From: Muribaculaceae bacterium
GTDB taxonomy: Bacteria; Bacteroidota; Bacteroidia; Bacteroidales; Muribaculaceae
Direction: 5' to 3'
DNA: 64,000 bases
Assembly (NCBI GenBank): GCA_017626045.1
Contig: JAGAJP010000068.1
Coordinates: forward strand, 1-64,000
Shown here: piece after piece, positions 17,205 through 26,126 of the stretch
Position numbering within the stretch: position 1 is the stretch's first letter
Layout of the letters: the number at the start of each line of letters is the position of its first letter
Position numbers and translations under genes: made by a program
Notes under the pieces: model-generated
Database searches by the model: none
What the model was told of the DNA's origin: nothing
What the model saw: only the letters and a program-made list of their open reading frames with translations

Positions 17205-18313
17205 ATCTTGCGGATTCCCATTATCTCGCGCACGTCCTTGAGGGTCTGCGACGCGTATTCGCGGGCTCTCTCGGCGCCGTTTTTCACAATCTTCGAAAGA
17301 TATTCGTCATTGTCGCGTATGTCGAGGATTCTCTGACGTATCGGCAATGTCACCTTGAGGATGTCTTCTGCGAGCTGCTTCTTGAGGTCGCCATAGCGGA
17401 TGCTGCAGTCGGCGTATGCCTTGCGGAACGAGTCTGTCACCTCTTTGCCGCTCACGAGATCCATGAGGGTGAAGAGGTTCTGTACCGGCTGCGACACCGG
17501 GGAGTCCGGCTCCGTGGGTCCTGCGTCGGTAACGGCTCGCATCACCTTCTTGCGCAACGTCTTCTCGTCGTCGATGAGATAGATGCAGTTGCCTTCGCTC
17601 TTGCCCATCTTGCCGCTTCCGTCGAGTCCCGGAACCTTGATTGCCTCGCCTCCGAAGTTGAAGTTGACCGGCTCGTTGAAATAGTCCACTCCGTAGAAGG
17701 AATTGAACCGGCGTCCAAACCGTCTGGTGAGTTCGAGGTGCTGCTCCTGGTCTTTGCCCACCGGCACATAGTCGGCGTGGTGGATAAGGATATCCACAGC
17801 CATAAGGGTGGGGTAGGTGAGGAGGCCGGCGTTCACGCGGGCGTTGCTGCTCTGGTTGCCTATTATCTCTTTCTCTATCTCGTCGCTGTCGCTCGTGATG
17901 CCGAGAGCTTTGCGCGCCTTGTCCTTAAAGGATGTCGTGCGCATCAGTTCTCCGATTCCCACGTGCATGTTGAGCAATAGATACATTTCCGATATCTCCG
18001 GGATGTCGCTCTGCACATACAGAATGTTTTTCTCAGGATCAAGTCCGGCGGCGAGATACTCGGCGAGAATCTGCTTCACGCTCTCGTGAAGCGCCTTCGG
18101 GTCGGGATTGGTAGTGAGCGCGTGAAGGTCGGCTATGAAGTATCTGCTGTCATAGCCGTCCTGCATCTTCACGAATTTCTGAAGGGCGCCGTAATAGTTC
18201 CCGAGGTGGAGGTTGCCGGTGGAGCGGATGCCGCTCAACACTATCTTCTTGCTGCCGTCAGGCCTCAGATTGCCTTCTGCCGCAGGTTTGTCCTTTATGC
18301 TGTCTGTATTCAT
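17201..18313 (-). CDS. trpS: Tryptophan-tRNA ligase
   Basis: Charges tRNA-Trp. A class I synthetase of 370 residues with the HIGH-like motif in STGNLHLGNYYGA near residue 37 and the KMSKS-like KMGKSEGN near residue 236. The first 20 residues are a short extension before KKIVLSGIRSTGNLH. A consensus promoter (18333-18363) lies just upstream, so trpS probably heads an operon with the metal ABC genes and SpmAB, overlapping the binding protein by 4 bases. Confidence 0.95.
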   Translation of the reverse strand: MNTDSIKDKPAAEGNLRPDGSKKIVLSGIRSTGNLHLGNYYGALQKFVKMQDGYDSRYFIADLHALTTNPDPKALHESVKQILAEYLAAGLDPEKNILYVQSDIPEISEMYLLLNMHVGIGELMRTTSFKDKARKALGITSDSDEIEKEIIGNQSSNARVNAGLLTYPTLMAVDILIHHADYVPVGKDQEQHLELTRRFGRRFNSFYGVDYFNEPVNFNFGGEAIKVPGLDGSGKMGKSEGNCIYLIDDEKTLRKKVMRAVTDAGPTEPDSPVSQPVQNLFTLMDLVSGKEVTDSFRKAYADCSIRYGDLKKQLAEDILKVTLPIRQRILDIRDNDEYLSKIVKNGAERAREYASQTLKDVREIMGIRKI

Positions 18314-18332
18314 ATATATTTGATTCTTTATG

Positions 18333-18363
18333 CAAAATTAATCAAAATTTTCAAATTTTCAAA
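18333..18363 (-). promoter_or_regulatory. Bacteroidetes promoter of trpS
   Basis: Minus strand TTTG (18360-18363), 19 bases, TAATTTTG (18333-18340), 20 bases upstream of the ATG. It lies between trkH and trpS, making trpS-znuA-like-znuC-like-spmAB a separate transcription unit. Confidence 0.75.
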
Positions 18364-18385
18364 GTCATTTTTATTAGATGGACTC

Positions 18386-19846
18386 TTATTTCCAGAATGA
18401 TTTGTAAAATAATACGAAGACTGTAAATATCTCCAGCCTGCCTACAAGCATTTCAAACGACAGAAACATTTTCAGCGAGCCGGGAAGCCCTCCGTAGCCG
18501 GCAGCTGTCGTCCCATAACCGAGTCCGCTGTTGCCGATGCATGAGGCAGACGCGAAAAATGAATCCGTCAAATCATATCCGAAGGCTGACATCAGCAGTG
18601 CGCCGACGCCTGTGATGAGTATGTAGAATGCGCAGAAGGCAAGGATGCGTACCAAATTACGCTGATCCACACTCCTGTCTCCGACCGTTATCCTGTTGAG
18701 ATGGTTGGGAAAGAGTGTATAGGTTATCTCACTTCGCAACGTCTTGAACATTACAGCAATGCGGTCAATCTTTATGCCGCCCGATGTGGAGCCGGCACAC
18801 GCTCCGCATATCATCAGCATCATGGTGATGGCGAGCGACGCGTTTCCCCAGGTTCCGAAATCGGAATATGAGAATCCGGTGGAAGTAATCGCCGACGATA
18901 CATGAAAGAGTGGCGACAACACCAAGTCGTTGAATCCTTCGCCCCCACGGGTCCATATTATAAACCCGGTCACGGCGCCGGCGGTCAATACCGTTGCTAA
19001 AAAGATTCTGACCACCTCGTTTTTCCATACTCCCCGAAATCGGTTTACTACAGTATTGTAGATGAATATGAAATTGATTCCCCCTATTATCATGAACACG
19101 GTCATCACAGAGGCGATATATCCGCTGTGCCAATAGGCTATCCCTTCGTTTCTGGTTGAGAACCCTCCGGTGGAGAGTGTCGACATCGCAACGCAGATGC
19201 TGTCGAAGATATCCATTCCGCCCAGAAGAAGCAACGTTGCCAAGGCGAGGGTAAGTATGCTGTATACCGTCCATAGCGAGGATGCGGTCTTCCGGATATG
19301 GGGATGAATCTTGTCGTGCGATATACCTGTGGTCTCTACGTTAAACAGAAGCGTGCCCCGGCTGTTGTTCAATGCCGGAAGAATAGCGATGAGGAAGAAC
19401 ACTATCCCGAGACCGCCAAGCCACTGGATCATGGCGCGCCAAAGAAGGATTCCCTTGCCCAGAGACTCGACGTCGCTGTATACCGACGCTCCGGTAGTGG
19501 TGAATCCCGACATTGCCTCGAAGAAGGCGTCTGCAAATGGCACCGGCGACGAACACATCATAAACGGCAACATCCCGAAGAGTGAAAACGCTATCCATAC
19601 TGTGGATATAAGCAGATAACTCTCGCGCTGATTGAGCTTGATGCTTTCCTTGCGGTTGAGTACCACCGGAAGACCGCCTGCCACACCTGCCACAGCCATT
19701 GCTGCGGCAAAAGCCTTGATGTCCTGTATGTCGCCGTTGACCACCGAGAGCAAAAGCGGCAACACCATAAGCACGCATTCAAATACTATCAGCCATCCGG
19801 TGATCTTCAGAAGACTTCGGTATCGTATATTCGATGTCCTTTTCAT
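18386..19846 (-). CDS. trkH: Trk-type potassium uptake channel subunit TrkH
   Basis: A membrane protein of about 486 residues with the four pore-loop repeats of the TrkH/KtrB family, for example MSGFTTTGASVYSDVESL, MSTLSTGGFSTRNEGIAYW and SCIGNSGLGYGTTAAGYGGL. It imports potassium with TrkA. I prefer the start MKRTSNIRYRS; a start 11 codons upstream (19879) would overlap trkA by 23 bases. It follows trkA directly on the same strand. Confidence 0.93.
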   Translation of the reverse strand: MKRTSNIRYRSLLKITGWLIVFECVLMVLPLLLSVVNGDIQDIKAFAAAMAVAGVAGGLPVVLNRKESIKLNQRESYLLISTVWIAFSLFGMLPFMMCSSPVPFADAFFEAMSGFTTTGASVYSDVESLGKGILLWRAMIQWLGGLGIVFFLIAILPALNNSRGTLLFNVETTGISHDKIHPHIRKTASSLWTVYSILTLALATLLLLGGMDIFDSICVAMSTLSTGGFSTRNEGIAYWHSGYIASVMTVFMIIGGINFIFIYNTVVNRFRGVWKNEVVRIFLATVLTAGAVTGFIIWTRGGEGFNDLVLSPLFHVSSAITSTGFSYSDFGTWGNASLAITMMLMICGACAGSTSGGIKIDRIAVMFKTLRSEITYTLFPNHLNRITVGDRSVDQRNLVRILAFCAFYILITGVGALLMSAFGYDLTDSFFASASCIGNSGLGYGTTAAGYGGLPGSLKMFLSFEMLVGRLEIFTVFVLFYKSFWK

Positions 19847-19856
19847 TTCGGTAGAA

Positions 19857-21194
19857 TCACGGTCTGAACAGTTTTTCAATCTTTTTCAATCCTCCCTGCA
19901 TGCAGAACACCACCACATGGTCGCCCGGCATTATATGCGTGTCGCCGTTTACCAGCATAACCTTTCCGTCGCGTGTCAGTCCGGCAATCGTCATGTCTGA
20001 CGATAGTTTCAGATTGCGCAGCGGACTCCTTACTATCGGCGCCTTCTCGCATGCCACGATTTCCGCAACCTCCGAATCCTCAAAGGCAAGACAGTGAGGT
20101 GAGTCGAGGTAGCTGTCAAGCAATATCTGGTATATTCGGCTTGAGGTCAACAATTTTTTGTTTACCACGGTGTCGATGTCGAGCGAGCGTGCCTCGTCGA
20201 AATACTGTATGTCCTCAATCTCAGCCAATGTCTTGACTGCTCCGAGATGCTTTGCCACCATGGCGTTGACAATGTTTGCCTCCGAAGAGTCTGTAAGCGC
20301 GACAAACGCACAATTGTCTTTCACTCCTTCCTCCCGCAGTATGTCAACGTCGCGGGGATTGGAATTGATGACAGTGACACCGGGACATCTTTCGAGGATG
20401 TCTTCGCAGAGCGATCTGTCGGAATCGATTACCTTAACCTGATATTCAGATGAAAGCTGTTGGCAAAGTGTACGGGTTATTTTTCCCGCTCCTGCTATCA
20501 TCACCGATTTTATCTTCCCCGTCACTTTTCCGCATAGCCGCGCGAGTTCCTCTTCCTGACCCGGCAGGCAGGTGAAATACACCATGTCACCCCTTTCGTA
20601 CCGATGGCAGCCTCGCGGGATGATTATGTCGCCATCGCGCTTTATCAGGGAGGCATGGTAGTTCTTGGTCAAGGAGCCGAATTCTATCAGAGTCATGCCT
20701 TCAATCGGGGCTCCCTCTCTCACGCGCAGCGCGCACAGGTCGAGTTGGCCAGAACACAGAAGATAGTGAGAGTCTGACCAATAGTTAGATAGGGAGTCCG
20801 CTATCAGTTTCGCGGCAAGGTATTCGGGGTAGACTGCCTTGTCTATGCCGAGTGTCTTGAAATGTTCTCGAGCCTCGGGTTCCAGCAGGTCGGGATTCGC
20901 TATGCGCGCGAATGTGGATTTGGCACCCAGCCATTTGGCGATTTCCGCAGCCACTATATTATGGTTTTGATATGGTGTCACGGCAATGAAGAGGTCACAG
21001 TCCCGGCAACCTGCCTTCTTAAGGTCGCCGACCGATGTGGACTTCCCGAAGGTCGTGAATACGTTGTAGTTGGTGTCAAGTTCGTCAAGAACTGCCTTGT
21101 CTGTTCCCATCACGACGACTTCCTGGTTTTCCCTGCTGAGCATCTTTGCCAGATGGGTCGCCGTGTCTCCGTTTCCGACTATCAGTATTTTCAT
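19857..21194 (-). CDS. trkA: Trk system potassium uptake regulatory protein TrkA
   Basis: A 445-residue cytoplasmic regulator with two RCK units. Each starts with a Rossmann nucleotide-binding motif (MKILIVGNGDTATHLAKML at residue 1; VMIAGAGKITRTLCQQL near 232) and ends with a TrkA-C domain. The pair with trkH is standard. It follows two DUF4230 genes after 22 bases, so all four may be cotranscribed. Confidence 0.94.
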   Translation of the reverse strand: MKILIVGNGDTATHLAKMLSRENQEVVVMGTDKAVLDELDTNYNVFTTFGKSTSVGDLKKAGCRDCDLFIAVTPYQNHNIVAAEIAKWLGAKSTFARIANPDLLEPEAREHFKTLGIDKAVYPEYLAAKLIADSLSNYWSDSHYLLCSGQLDLCALRVREGAPIEGMTLIEFGSLTKNYHASLIKRDGDIIIPRGCHRYERGDMVYFTCLPGQEEELARLCGKVTGKIKSVMIAGAGKITRTLCQQLSSEYQVKVIDSDRSLCEDILERCPGVTVINSNPRDVDILREEGVKDNCAFVALTDSSEANIVNAMVAKHLGAVKTLAEIEDIQYFDEARSLDIDTVVNKKLLTSSRIYQILLDSYLDSPHCLAFEDSEVAEIVACEKAPIVRSPLRNLKLSSDMTIAGLTRDGKVMLVNGDTHIMPGDHVVVFCMQGGLKKIEKLFRP

Positions 21195-21216
21195 AAGTCA
21201 AAATATGTTTGAATTG

Positions 21217-21801
21217 CTATTGACGTCTCCCCTCAGGCGTTGGGTCTGTCACTATCACTGTCTTGCCCGGAAGTGAGGCGGAGAGCAGCGAGCGCACGGA
21301 TTCAACCGCCTCTGAGCGCGCGCGGCGCACCAGGCCTTTGCTGTATATTCCTTTACGGGCGTTCTCAATCGCCAATGCCTTCATCCGGTTTTCTTCCTGC
21401 GTGCTTATGTTGCCTGACCCGAAGAAATTGTCATTCCATGTGTCAATCACTGTGTATGATCCGGGACGTGTGCTCTCGCGCAGAGAGACTGTCTCGGGCG
21501 GCAGCGTCACTTTCAGTGTGTCGCCGGCATCCTCTATATGAAGTTTCTCAAGATCAAAGTCTATGGAGCCCTCAAGGGTAAGGCGAGCTACAATATGCCG
21601 TTTGCCCACATTCCCCTTGACCGGTATCTCCTCGTAGATGCGCATGGAGGATAACTGCACCATCTGTCTCACATTCTCTATTCTTGCAGCCGACAGTTTT
21701 ACCCGCTCCAGCTTTGGCGACATCCATATCCAGACGCCAACTGCGAAAGCCACTGCCATTACGGCAAGAATTGCGATTCTGTATATCGTTTTCATAATCA
21801 A
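21217..21801 (-). CDS. DUF4230 protein, membrane-anchored
   Basis: A 194-residue protein with one N-terminal membrane segment (YRIAILAVMAVAFAVGVWIW). The DUF4230 region covers most of the rest, with KGNVGKRHIVARLTLEGSID and LKVTLPPETVSLRESTRPGS. The function of DUF4230 is not known to me. It begins 2 bases after the upstream DUF4230 gene and lies 22 bases before trkA. The periplasmic placement is inferred from the anchor. Confidence 0.82.
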   Translation of the reverse strand: MIMKTIYRIAILAVMAVAFAVGVWIWMSPKLERVKLSAARIENVRQMVQLSSMRIYEEIPVKGNVGKRHIVARLTLEGSIDFDLEKLHIEDAGDTLKVTLPPETVSLRESTRPGSYTVIDTWNDNFFGSGNISTQEENRMKALAIENARKGIYSKGLVRRARSEAVESVRSLLSASLPGKTVIVTDPTPEGRRQ

Positions 21802-21803
21802 TC

Positions 21804-22427
21804 CTATCTAAAGGTTACATTTGCCTTGTATCCAAATCGCGAGCAAAGATTCTCGAAGTAACGACGTCCTTGCAACTCCGCGCTTTCTGTCAATATGCTT
21901 TGGAATGTCTTGTCACTTTCCACTTCTTTCTTTAGGGCTGCGTTGATGCGTTCCTTTATCTCGGCTCGTTCTTCCGCACCGACCTGACTCCTGAATCCGG
22001 TCACTCTGTAATGCTCAACCCGCATCTGTGCATCCCTTCCTGAGAATTCCGTCTGTATGGGTGGTAGCGTTATGTTGACGGTGCTGTCGCTGTTGTCAAC
22101 CTTGACATCCTCTGCGGAAAACGATGTGAGGTCGACGTATGCTCGCATATAGGTGTTGTAGGAAAACGCTGCCTTGCGGTCTCCGATCTTCAGTGCGTCG
22201 ATAAGCGCCTGCGCCGATTCTCTAAGTCCGTTTGCTTTTGTCAGGTCCAAATCCGAAATCGTGGCTATCTTGCTTACAGACATTTGGGCGAGCACAAGCC
22301 GGTCTACCGACTTCACTTCCGTCGCTATCCTTATGGCTGTGTCGTCTTCCTTCTCTCTACCGCACGATACGCACGCTGTGCCGGTGATGATGGCAACTAA
22401 TATAATGATTATGTCTCGTAATCTCAT
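21804..22427 (-). CDS. DUF4230 lipoprotein
   Basis: A second DUF4230 protein of about 207 residues, with a lipobox-like CVSCG after the hydrophobic LRDIIIILVAIITGTA. Conserved features are SVSKIATISDLDL, YNTYMRAYVDLTS and VNITLPPIQTEF. I chose the start MRLRDIIIILV; a start 14 codons upstream (22469) would put charged residues ahead of the signal. Its tandem arrangement with the other DUF4230 gene suggests the two act together. Confidence 0.82.
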   Translation of the reverse strand: MRLRDIIIILVAIITGTACVSCGREKEDDTAIRIATEVKSVDRLVLAQMSVSKIATISDLDLTKANGLRESAQALIDALKIGDRKAAFSYNTYMRAYVDLTSFSAEDVKVDNSDSTVNITLPPIQTEFSGRDAQMRVEHYRVTGFRSQVGAEERAEIKERINAALKKEVESDKTFQSILTESAELQGRRYFENLCSRFGYKANVTFR

Positions 22428-22621
22428 ATTCCTTAAGTTTTTTAGGACGCCCGAACCGAGCGTCCCCACCTTTTCTCTTTAACACTTGTGTTTGAAAGAT
22501 GGTTTATGTCGTTCTTGAGTATTAATACCGGTTAATGATTGATAAAAAAGCCTTACTTACACCTATATTATCTATTTATGGCCGTTTATTTGCTGTATGT
22601 GATAAAAAAACTAACGTGAAT

Positions 22622-23071
22622 ATGACAAAACTTTTAATGGCGCTGACCCTTATGATTGTCGGAGCGGCGTCGGCGATGGCGATAAGCCTTCCTTTCGATA
22701 AGTATACCATCAACCGAAGCGAACTGCCGCAGGATGCACAGGAAATGCTCGAAGAACATTTCCCCAAGGCGAAGGTCAGCATGATTAAAATTGACAAGCA
22801 TCTCCTCAAAAAACCTGACTATGATGTGAAGCTCACCAATGGCATCCGCATTGCGTTCAACAGCAAGGGGCAGTGGAAGTCGGTGGAAAGCGGAAAGCGG
22901 GAACTTCCGCTGTCTCTGCTCCACAAGACAGCCAGAACCCATTTCTCAAAGAAATTCCCCGATGCAAAAATCTTAAGTGTCAAAAAGGATCTTTCCGGGT
23001 TCGATATTGTCCTTGAAGACGGCAGAAATATCAAATATGACCGTCTTGGTATCTTCAAGGGGGAGAGTTAG
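22622..23071 (+). CDS. Secreted PepSY-like (DUF2874) protein
   Basis: A protein of about 149 residues with signal peptide MTKLLMALTLMIVGAASAMA. Two PepSY-like repeats follow, each with the pattern of a hydrophobic strand and FPxAK: EEHFPKAKVSMIKIDKHLLK and KKFPDAKILSVKKDLSGFDI. This family is common in Bacteroidales periplasms; the function is unknown. It is divergent from the DUF4230 genes and converges on the nitroreductase gene, 32 bases away. Confidence 0.8.
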   Translation: MTKLLMALTLMIVGAASAMAISLPFDKYTINRSELPQDAQEMLEEHFPKAKVSMIKIDKHLLKKPDYDVKLTNGIRIAFNSKGQWKSVESGKRELPLSLLHKTARTHFSKKFPDAKILSVKKDLSGFDIVLEDGRNIKYDRLGIFKGES

Positions 23072-23103
23072 ATCACCGCGTCATCATTTTTTTTGCACGG
23101 TGG

Positions 23104-23787
23104 CTAAATCCAATTGAAGTGTGTGCCGTAGGCTCCTACCTCGAAGTTGTATTTCGCGATACCGAGATCCATCGAGGTATAGCCGACAAGTGAGAATCCT
23201 TTGTCGGCGCGGACCTGCGGCACTCCATCTTTCACTCCCATATATTCAAATTTGAATTTCTGCTGGTTGATTGCAGTGGGTGCCAATAGAGCCGCCTCGA
23301 CTCCGTTTCTAAACCATGACGGTGTAGATGCCGACACATTGCTCACTTGTTCAGGTGTCTTTGTCTTGTGGCCGATGCCGTGTGTCTCGCCATATCCGAT
23401 GGCTATATAGCATGCCACTTTCTCGCCTTCGCGTAGAGTATAGGTGTCAGGTATCTTTCGGTAACTAAGGCCTACCCAGCAGGTGTCAAGACCGAGTGTG
23501 CGGGCATATATCACCAGTCTTTCTCCATAATATCCCACCAGTTCATCAAGTTCCGGTGTCTTTTTACCTGCCATCACCAGATAGTTTACCACACCCCTGA
23601 ACTTGCCGTAGGCGAATATCCCCTTGAATGCCTTGGGCTCGTTTTCTATCAACTGTATGTGTAGTCCCGAAATCTTGTTGACCTCGGCAATTTTTTCCTG
23701 TATTTTTGCCGCATCCTCTTCTGTAAGAGGTTTCGGCAGATAAGCCCGAACACTGTGCCTGGCTTTGATTGCTTCCTGAAGAGTCAT
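23104..23787 (-). CDS. Nitroreductase family protein (TM1586 type)
   Basis: A flavin-dependent reductase-like protein of 227 residues. The N-terminal AIKARHSVRAYLPKPL is the usual nitroreductase FMN-binding start, and the later LLAPTAINQQKFKFEY matches the family's second conserved block. The C-terminal half resembles the TM1586-like subgroup. I chose MTLQEAIKARHS as start; seven extra codons upstream would run into an AAGTTTAAACAACTT element (23797-23811). Confidence 0.85.
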   Translation of the reverse strand: MTLQEAIKARHSVRAYLPKPLTEEDAAKIQEKIAEVNKISGLHIQLIENEPKAFKGIFAYGKFRGVVNYLVMAGKKTPELDELVGYYGERLVIYARTLGLDTCWVGLSYRKIPDTYTLREGEKVACYIAIGYGETHGIGHKTKTPEQVSNVSASTPSWFRNGVEAALLAPTAINQQKFKFEYMGVKDGVPQVRADKGFSLVGYTSMDLGIAKYNFEVGAYGTHFNWI

Positions 23788-23796
23788 GTCTCTTTT

Positions 23797-23812
23797 AAGT
23801 TTAAACAACTTC
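23797..23812. repeat. Palindromic element AAGTT-TAAAC-AACTT
   Basis: A perfect AAGTT/AACTT inverted repeat with loop TAAAC, 10 bases upstream of the nitroreductase ATG. It is identical in its 15-base core to the copy at 47385-47399. Confidence 0.6.
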
Positions 23813-23877
23813 GTATTGTCATTAATACAACTATGCCCGGGCGTAATTTGTTTTCAAGTGCCTCGGCGAAAAGATAA

Positions 23878-23911
23878 ATCCCGCAAAGATGTTGCAGCAT
23901 CTTTGCGGGAT
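23878..23911. terminator. Strong 14-bp hairpin with T-rich flank on each strand
   Basis: ATCCCGCAAAGATG (23878-23891) pairs exactly with CATCTTTGCGGGAT (23898-23911). The plus side is followed by TACTTG and eight T; the minus side by TTATCTTTT. It can end a transcript coming from the small ORF at 23926-24039, and could act as an attenuator ahead of the nitroreductase gene. Confidence 0.8.
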
Positions 23912-23925
23912 ACTTGTTTTTTTTA

Positions 23926-24039
23926 TTAGAATTTTCTTACTGGTGTGCAGTCGCCTGTGATTCTCATGCTCTGGCTGTTGGCTACTGTTCTGAACAAATG
24001 ACGCATTTCTGTTCTAAAAGATTTGATCATTCTGGTCAT
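23926..24039 (-). CDS. Candidate small basic protein (37 residues)
   Basis: The frame starts MTRMIKSFRTEMRHLF and ends ITGDCTPVRKF, rich in Arg. It is followed after 14 bases by a strong terminator hairpin (23878-23911), which is the layout of a small gene or a leader peptide. A TTGCTTTG box lies about 20 bases upstream. I do not recognise the sequence. It may be a leader of the nitroreductase gene or an independent small protein; it may also be chance. Confidence 0.4.
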   Translation of the reverse strand: MTRMIKSFRTEMRHLFRTVANSQSMRITGDCTPVRKF

Positions 24040-24059
24040 AACTCATAAATTTTGTGGGC

Positions 24060-24260
24060 CGCAAAGCAACTGAAGTGATTAAAATAGTGGATTGGATGTT
24101 GTCGCTTTTTCCACGACCCTGATTAAACCTAACGGGAGATTCTTCGCCTCTGCGAAGTCTTTTCTCCTCCTAATCTTTTTACCTTAAGGCCCGGCTGATT
24201 CCGGGACTCGAATCGGAATCATCTCTTCTCCCGATTCCTCATATATAACGCCCGAGACCA
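24060..24260. other. Structured non-coding block, possible small RNA
   Basis: No long ORF. Visible hairpins are CTTCGC/GCGAAG inside GGGAGA/TCTCC (24134-24168) and TGATTCCG/CGGAATCA (24196-24221). Short minus-strand frames exist (MIPIRVPESAGP) but none is convincing. The density of local pairing suggests a structured RNA, strand unknown. Confidence 0.3.
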
Positions 24261-24284
24261 AAAAAAGTATGAGAAAAGTCGTGA

Positions 24285-24310
24285 AAAAATATGTTCTACA
24301 ACATATTTTT
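24285..24310 (-). terminator. Terminator of the GadC-like gene
   Basis: AAAAATATGTT (24285-24295) pairs with AACATATTTTT (24300-24310) around CTAC. On the minus strand it ends in a T run, about 45 bases after the stop of the permease gene. Confidence 0.75.
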
Positions 24311-24355
24311 AACATTTGTTAAAATCGAAAGCGCGACTGTTTGTCCTTTGAAATT

Positions 24356-25975
24356 TCACTTTATGCCATGATTAGCAATGGATTGGCTTTCGGCGTTCTC
24401 CACTTCGTCATCGCTGGGCTGATACCCCGGTGCCCATTTGGACACTTCCGACGGTTTCCGTCCCTCGATTTCCCAGTCGAAAGGATAGAAATGTGCCTGT
24501 GGATTTCTCCAAGATGGCTTCCGGCGTGAGTAGATGAACAGCGGGAGACCAACGAAAAACGCTATCCCGACAAGCAGTATTCCGATATATACCACCGGAC
24601 TGCCGGTGTTGATCTGTGTCGGAGGAAGATAGCTGAGAAGCAGCGCTGCCGTCGCTCCGGCAATTCCCACTACGCAGACCACCCATTTACCGACATTACC
24701 GAAAGGTATCCTGAAACCCCTCGTCTTGCCCGGCTGCGTGCGACGCAGTCGCAGAAATGCGGCATATATCATTATCACCATGATAAGATAGATGATGGTG
24801 GCCATCTGCGACATTATCTGATATGCCGACTCCACAGTGGGGAGTACCAGAAGGATAAGTGTGAGGATGGTGACGAATCCGCCTGCCACATACAGTATCC
24901 TTTCGTTGATGCCGTTTTTATTGACTGTCTGAAGTCCCTGCGGAAGATATCCCGACTGTGCCACTGCCATCAAGCCCGTCGTAGGTCCTGTCACAAGCGC
25001 GGATATCTGACCTATGACGCCAAACATTATGAAGAGTGCCATCACATTGCCGAGCCACTCGAGACCGAAACTTTTCCATAGTGCGTCATACGCCATGAGA
25101 AGTGACTGAAGAAGGTTGATTTCCTTCGACGGTATCACCATGCCGATTACCAGCGTGCCCAACGCATATACTATGACAATCACTATCACCGACAGGAATA
25201 CTGCCCTCGGAAAGTCTTTCGCAGGTCTCTTCATGTCGTTGATATGCACAGCCTGCATCTCCATGCCGGCATAAAACAGGAATATCGATGCCGCAAGCAC
25301 TATGGTGCCGAGATTCGTGAAGTCCGGAAAGAACGGTTGATGATCAAGATGGATGGTCTTGCCCATGCAGGCGTAAACCACACCGAGGATTATGAGGATG
25401 GCACCCGGTATGATGGTGCCGAAGAGTCCTCCGAGAGAGGTCAGTTTGTTCGCCGATTTCTGTCCCCGGAAGGCATTGAATGTCGCTACCCAATACATTA
25501 TCATGGCTATGGCGAGTGTATAAAGCTTGTTTGACGCGAGCTTCGCGTCGAAACTCTCCGGCCAGAACATATAGGCGAGAGCGGCGGCTCCGAACATCAG
25601 TACGGTCGGAAACCATATTATTATGGTCTGCCATTCAAGATACATCGCCGTCCATCCCCAGCGAGGTCCGAAAGCCTCCGATACCCAGCGGTAGAGACCT
25701 CCCTGCTTGGTCCATGTAGAGGCAAGCTCCGCGCATACAAGAGAAAAAGGTAGCAGAAACACTATTGCTGCAAATAGATAGTAGAAAATCGACTGAATCC
25801 CGAATTTAGCCTCGGATGGGAGTCCTCGGAGACTTAGGATTGAAGTCACGATCATGATCATCATGGCGGTCATGGTGATGGTGCCTTTAGCGGATGAAAT
25901 CATTTTCTTCCTGCCCGATGGCGTTACGTCCGGTTCCCGGACGGGAGTGCTTTTCCCGGTGTTTGTGTCAGACAT
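24356..25975 (-). CDS. APC-family amino acid permease, glutamate/GABA antiporter-like
   Basis: A 539-residue transporter with about 12 membrane segments and a long C-terminal tail (WRNPQAHFYPFDWEIEGRKP). Order and motifs (STWTKQGGLYRWVSEAFGPR, FLFYAGMEMQAVHINDMKRP) place it in the APC superfamily close to GadC. GadC exchanges glutamate for GABA in acid resistance, but no gadB or glutaminase gene is adjacent, so substrate is uncertain. The start MSDTNTGKSTPV gives a hydrophilic cytoplasmic N-terminus. Confidence 0.85.
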   Translation of the reverse strand: MSDTNTGKSTPVREPDVTPSGRKKMISSAKGTITMTAMMIMIVTSILSLRGLPSEAKFGIQSIFYYLFAAIVFLLPFSLVCAELASTWTKQGGLYRWVSEAFGPRWGWTAMYLEWQTIIIWFPTVLMFGAAALAYMFWPESFDAKLASNKLYTLAIAMIMYWVATFNAFRGQKSANKLTSLGGLFGTIIPGAILIILGVVYACMGKTIHLDHQPFFPDFTNLGTIVLAASIFLFYAGMEMQAVHINDMKRPAKDFPRAVFLSVIVIVIVYALGTLVIGMVIPSKEINLLQSLLMAYDALWKSFGLEWLGNVMALFIMFGVIGQISALVTGPTTGLMAVAQSGYLPQGLQTVNKNGINERILYVAGGFVTILTLILLVLPTVESAYQIMSQMATIIYLIMVIMIYAAFLRLRRTQPGKTRGFRIPFGNVGKWVVCVVGIAGATAALLLSYLPPTQINTGSPVVYIGILLVGIAFFVGLPLFIYSRRKPSWRNPQAHFYPFDWEIEGRKPSEVSKWAPGYQPSDDEVENAESQSIANHGIK

Positions 25976-26033
25976 AGTATTAGTTTTTTATTCAAGGCTG
26001 TCAATTTAGTAGCGGCCTTTATAGTGATTTACC

Positions 26034-26077
26034 ATTAATGCAGGCAGCGTTCCGTCCGGACACGTGCCTGCATTAAT
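26034..26077. terminator. 13-bp inverted repeat between the GH43-like and permease genes
   Basis: ATTAATGCAGGCA (26034-26046) and TGCCTGCATTAAT (26065-26077) are exact complements with an 18-base loop. It lies about 60 bases upstream of the permease start. It could be an operator or a second terminator. Confidence 0.55.
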
Positions 26078-26083
26078 AAAACG

Positions 26084-26112
26084 TCTGCCCCGCGCATTGG
26101 TTGTGGGGCAGA
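26084..26112 (-). terminator. Terminator of the GH43-like gene
   Basis: TCTGCCCC (26084-26091) pairs with GGGGCAGA (26105-26112); minus-strand continuation is CGTTTTATTAATG. It lies 14 bases after the stop of the GH43-like gene. Confidence 0.7.
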
Positions 26113-26126
26113 TGTTAAAAAATATT

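Noticed and set aside
24196..24221. tRNA T-arm-like sequence (GACTCGAATCGG)
   Set aside because: The stem is 8 bp with a 10-base loop, and no acceptor, D or anticodon arm can be folded around it.
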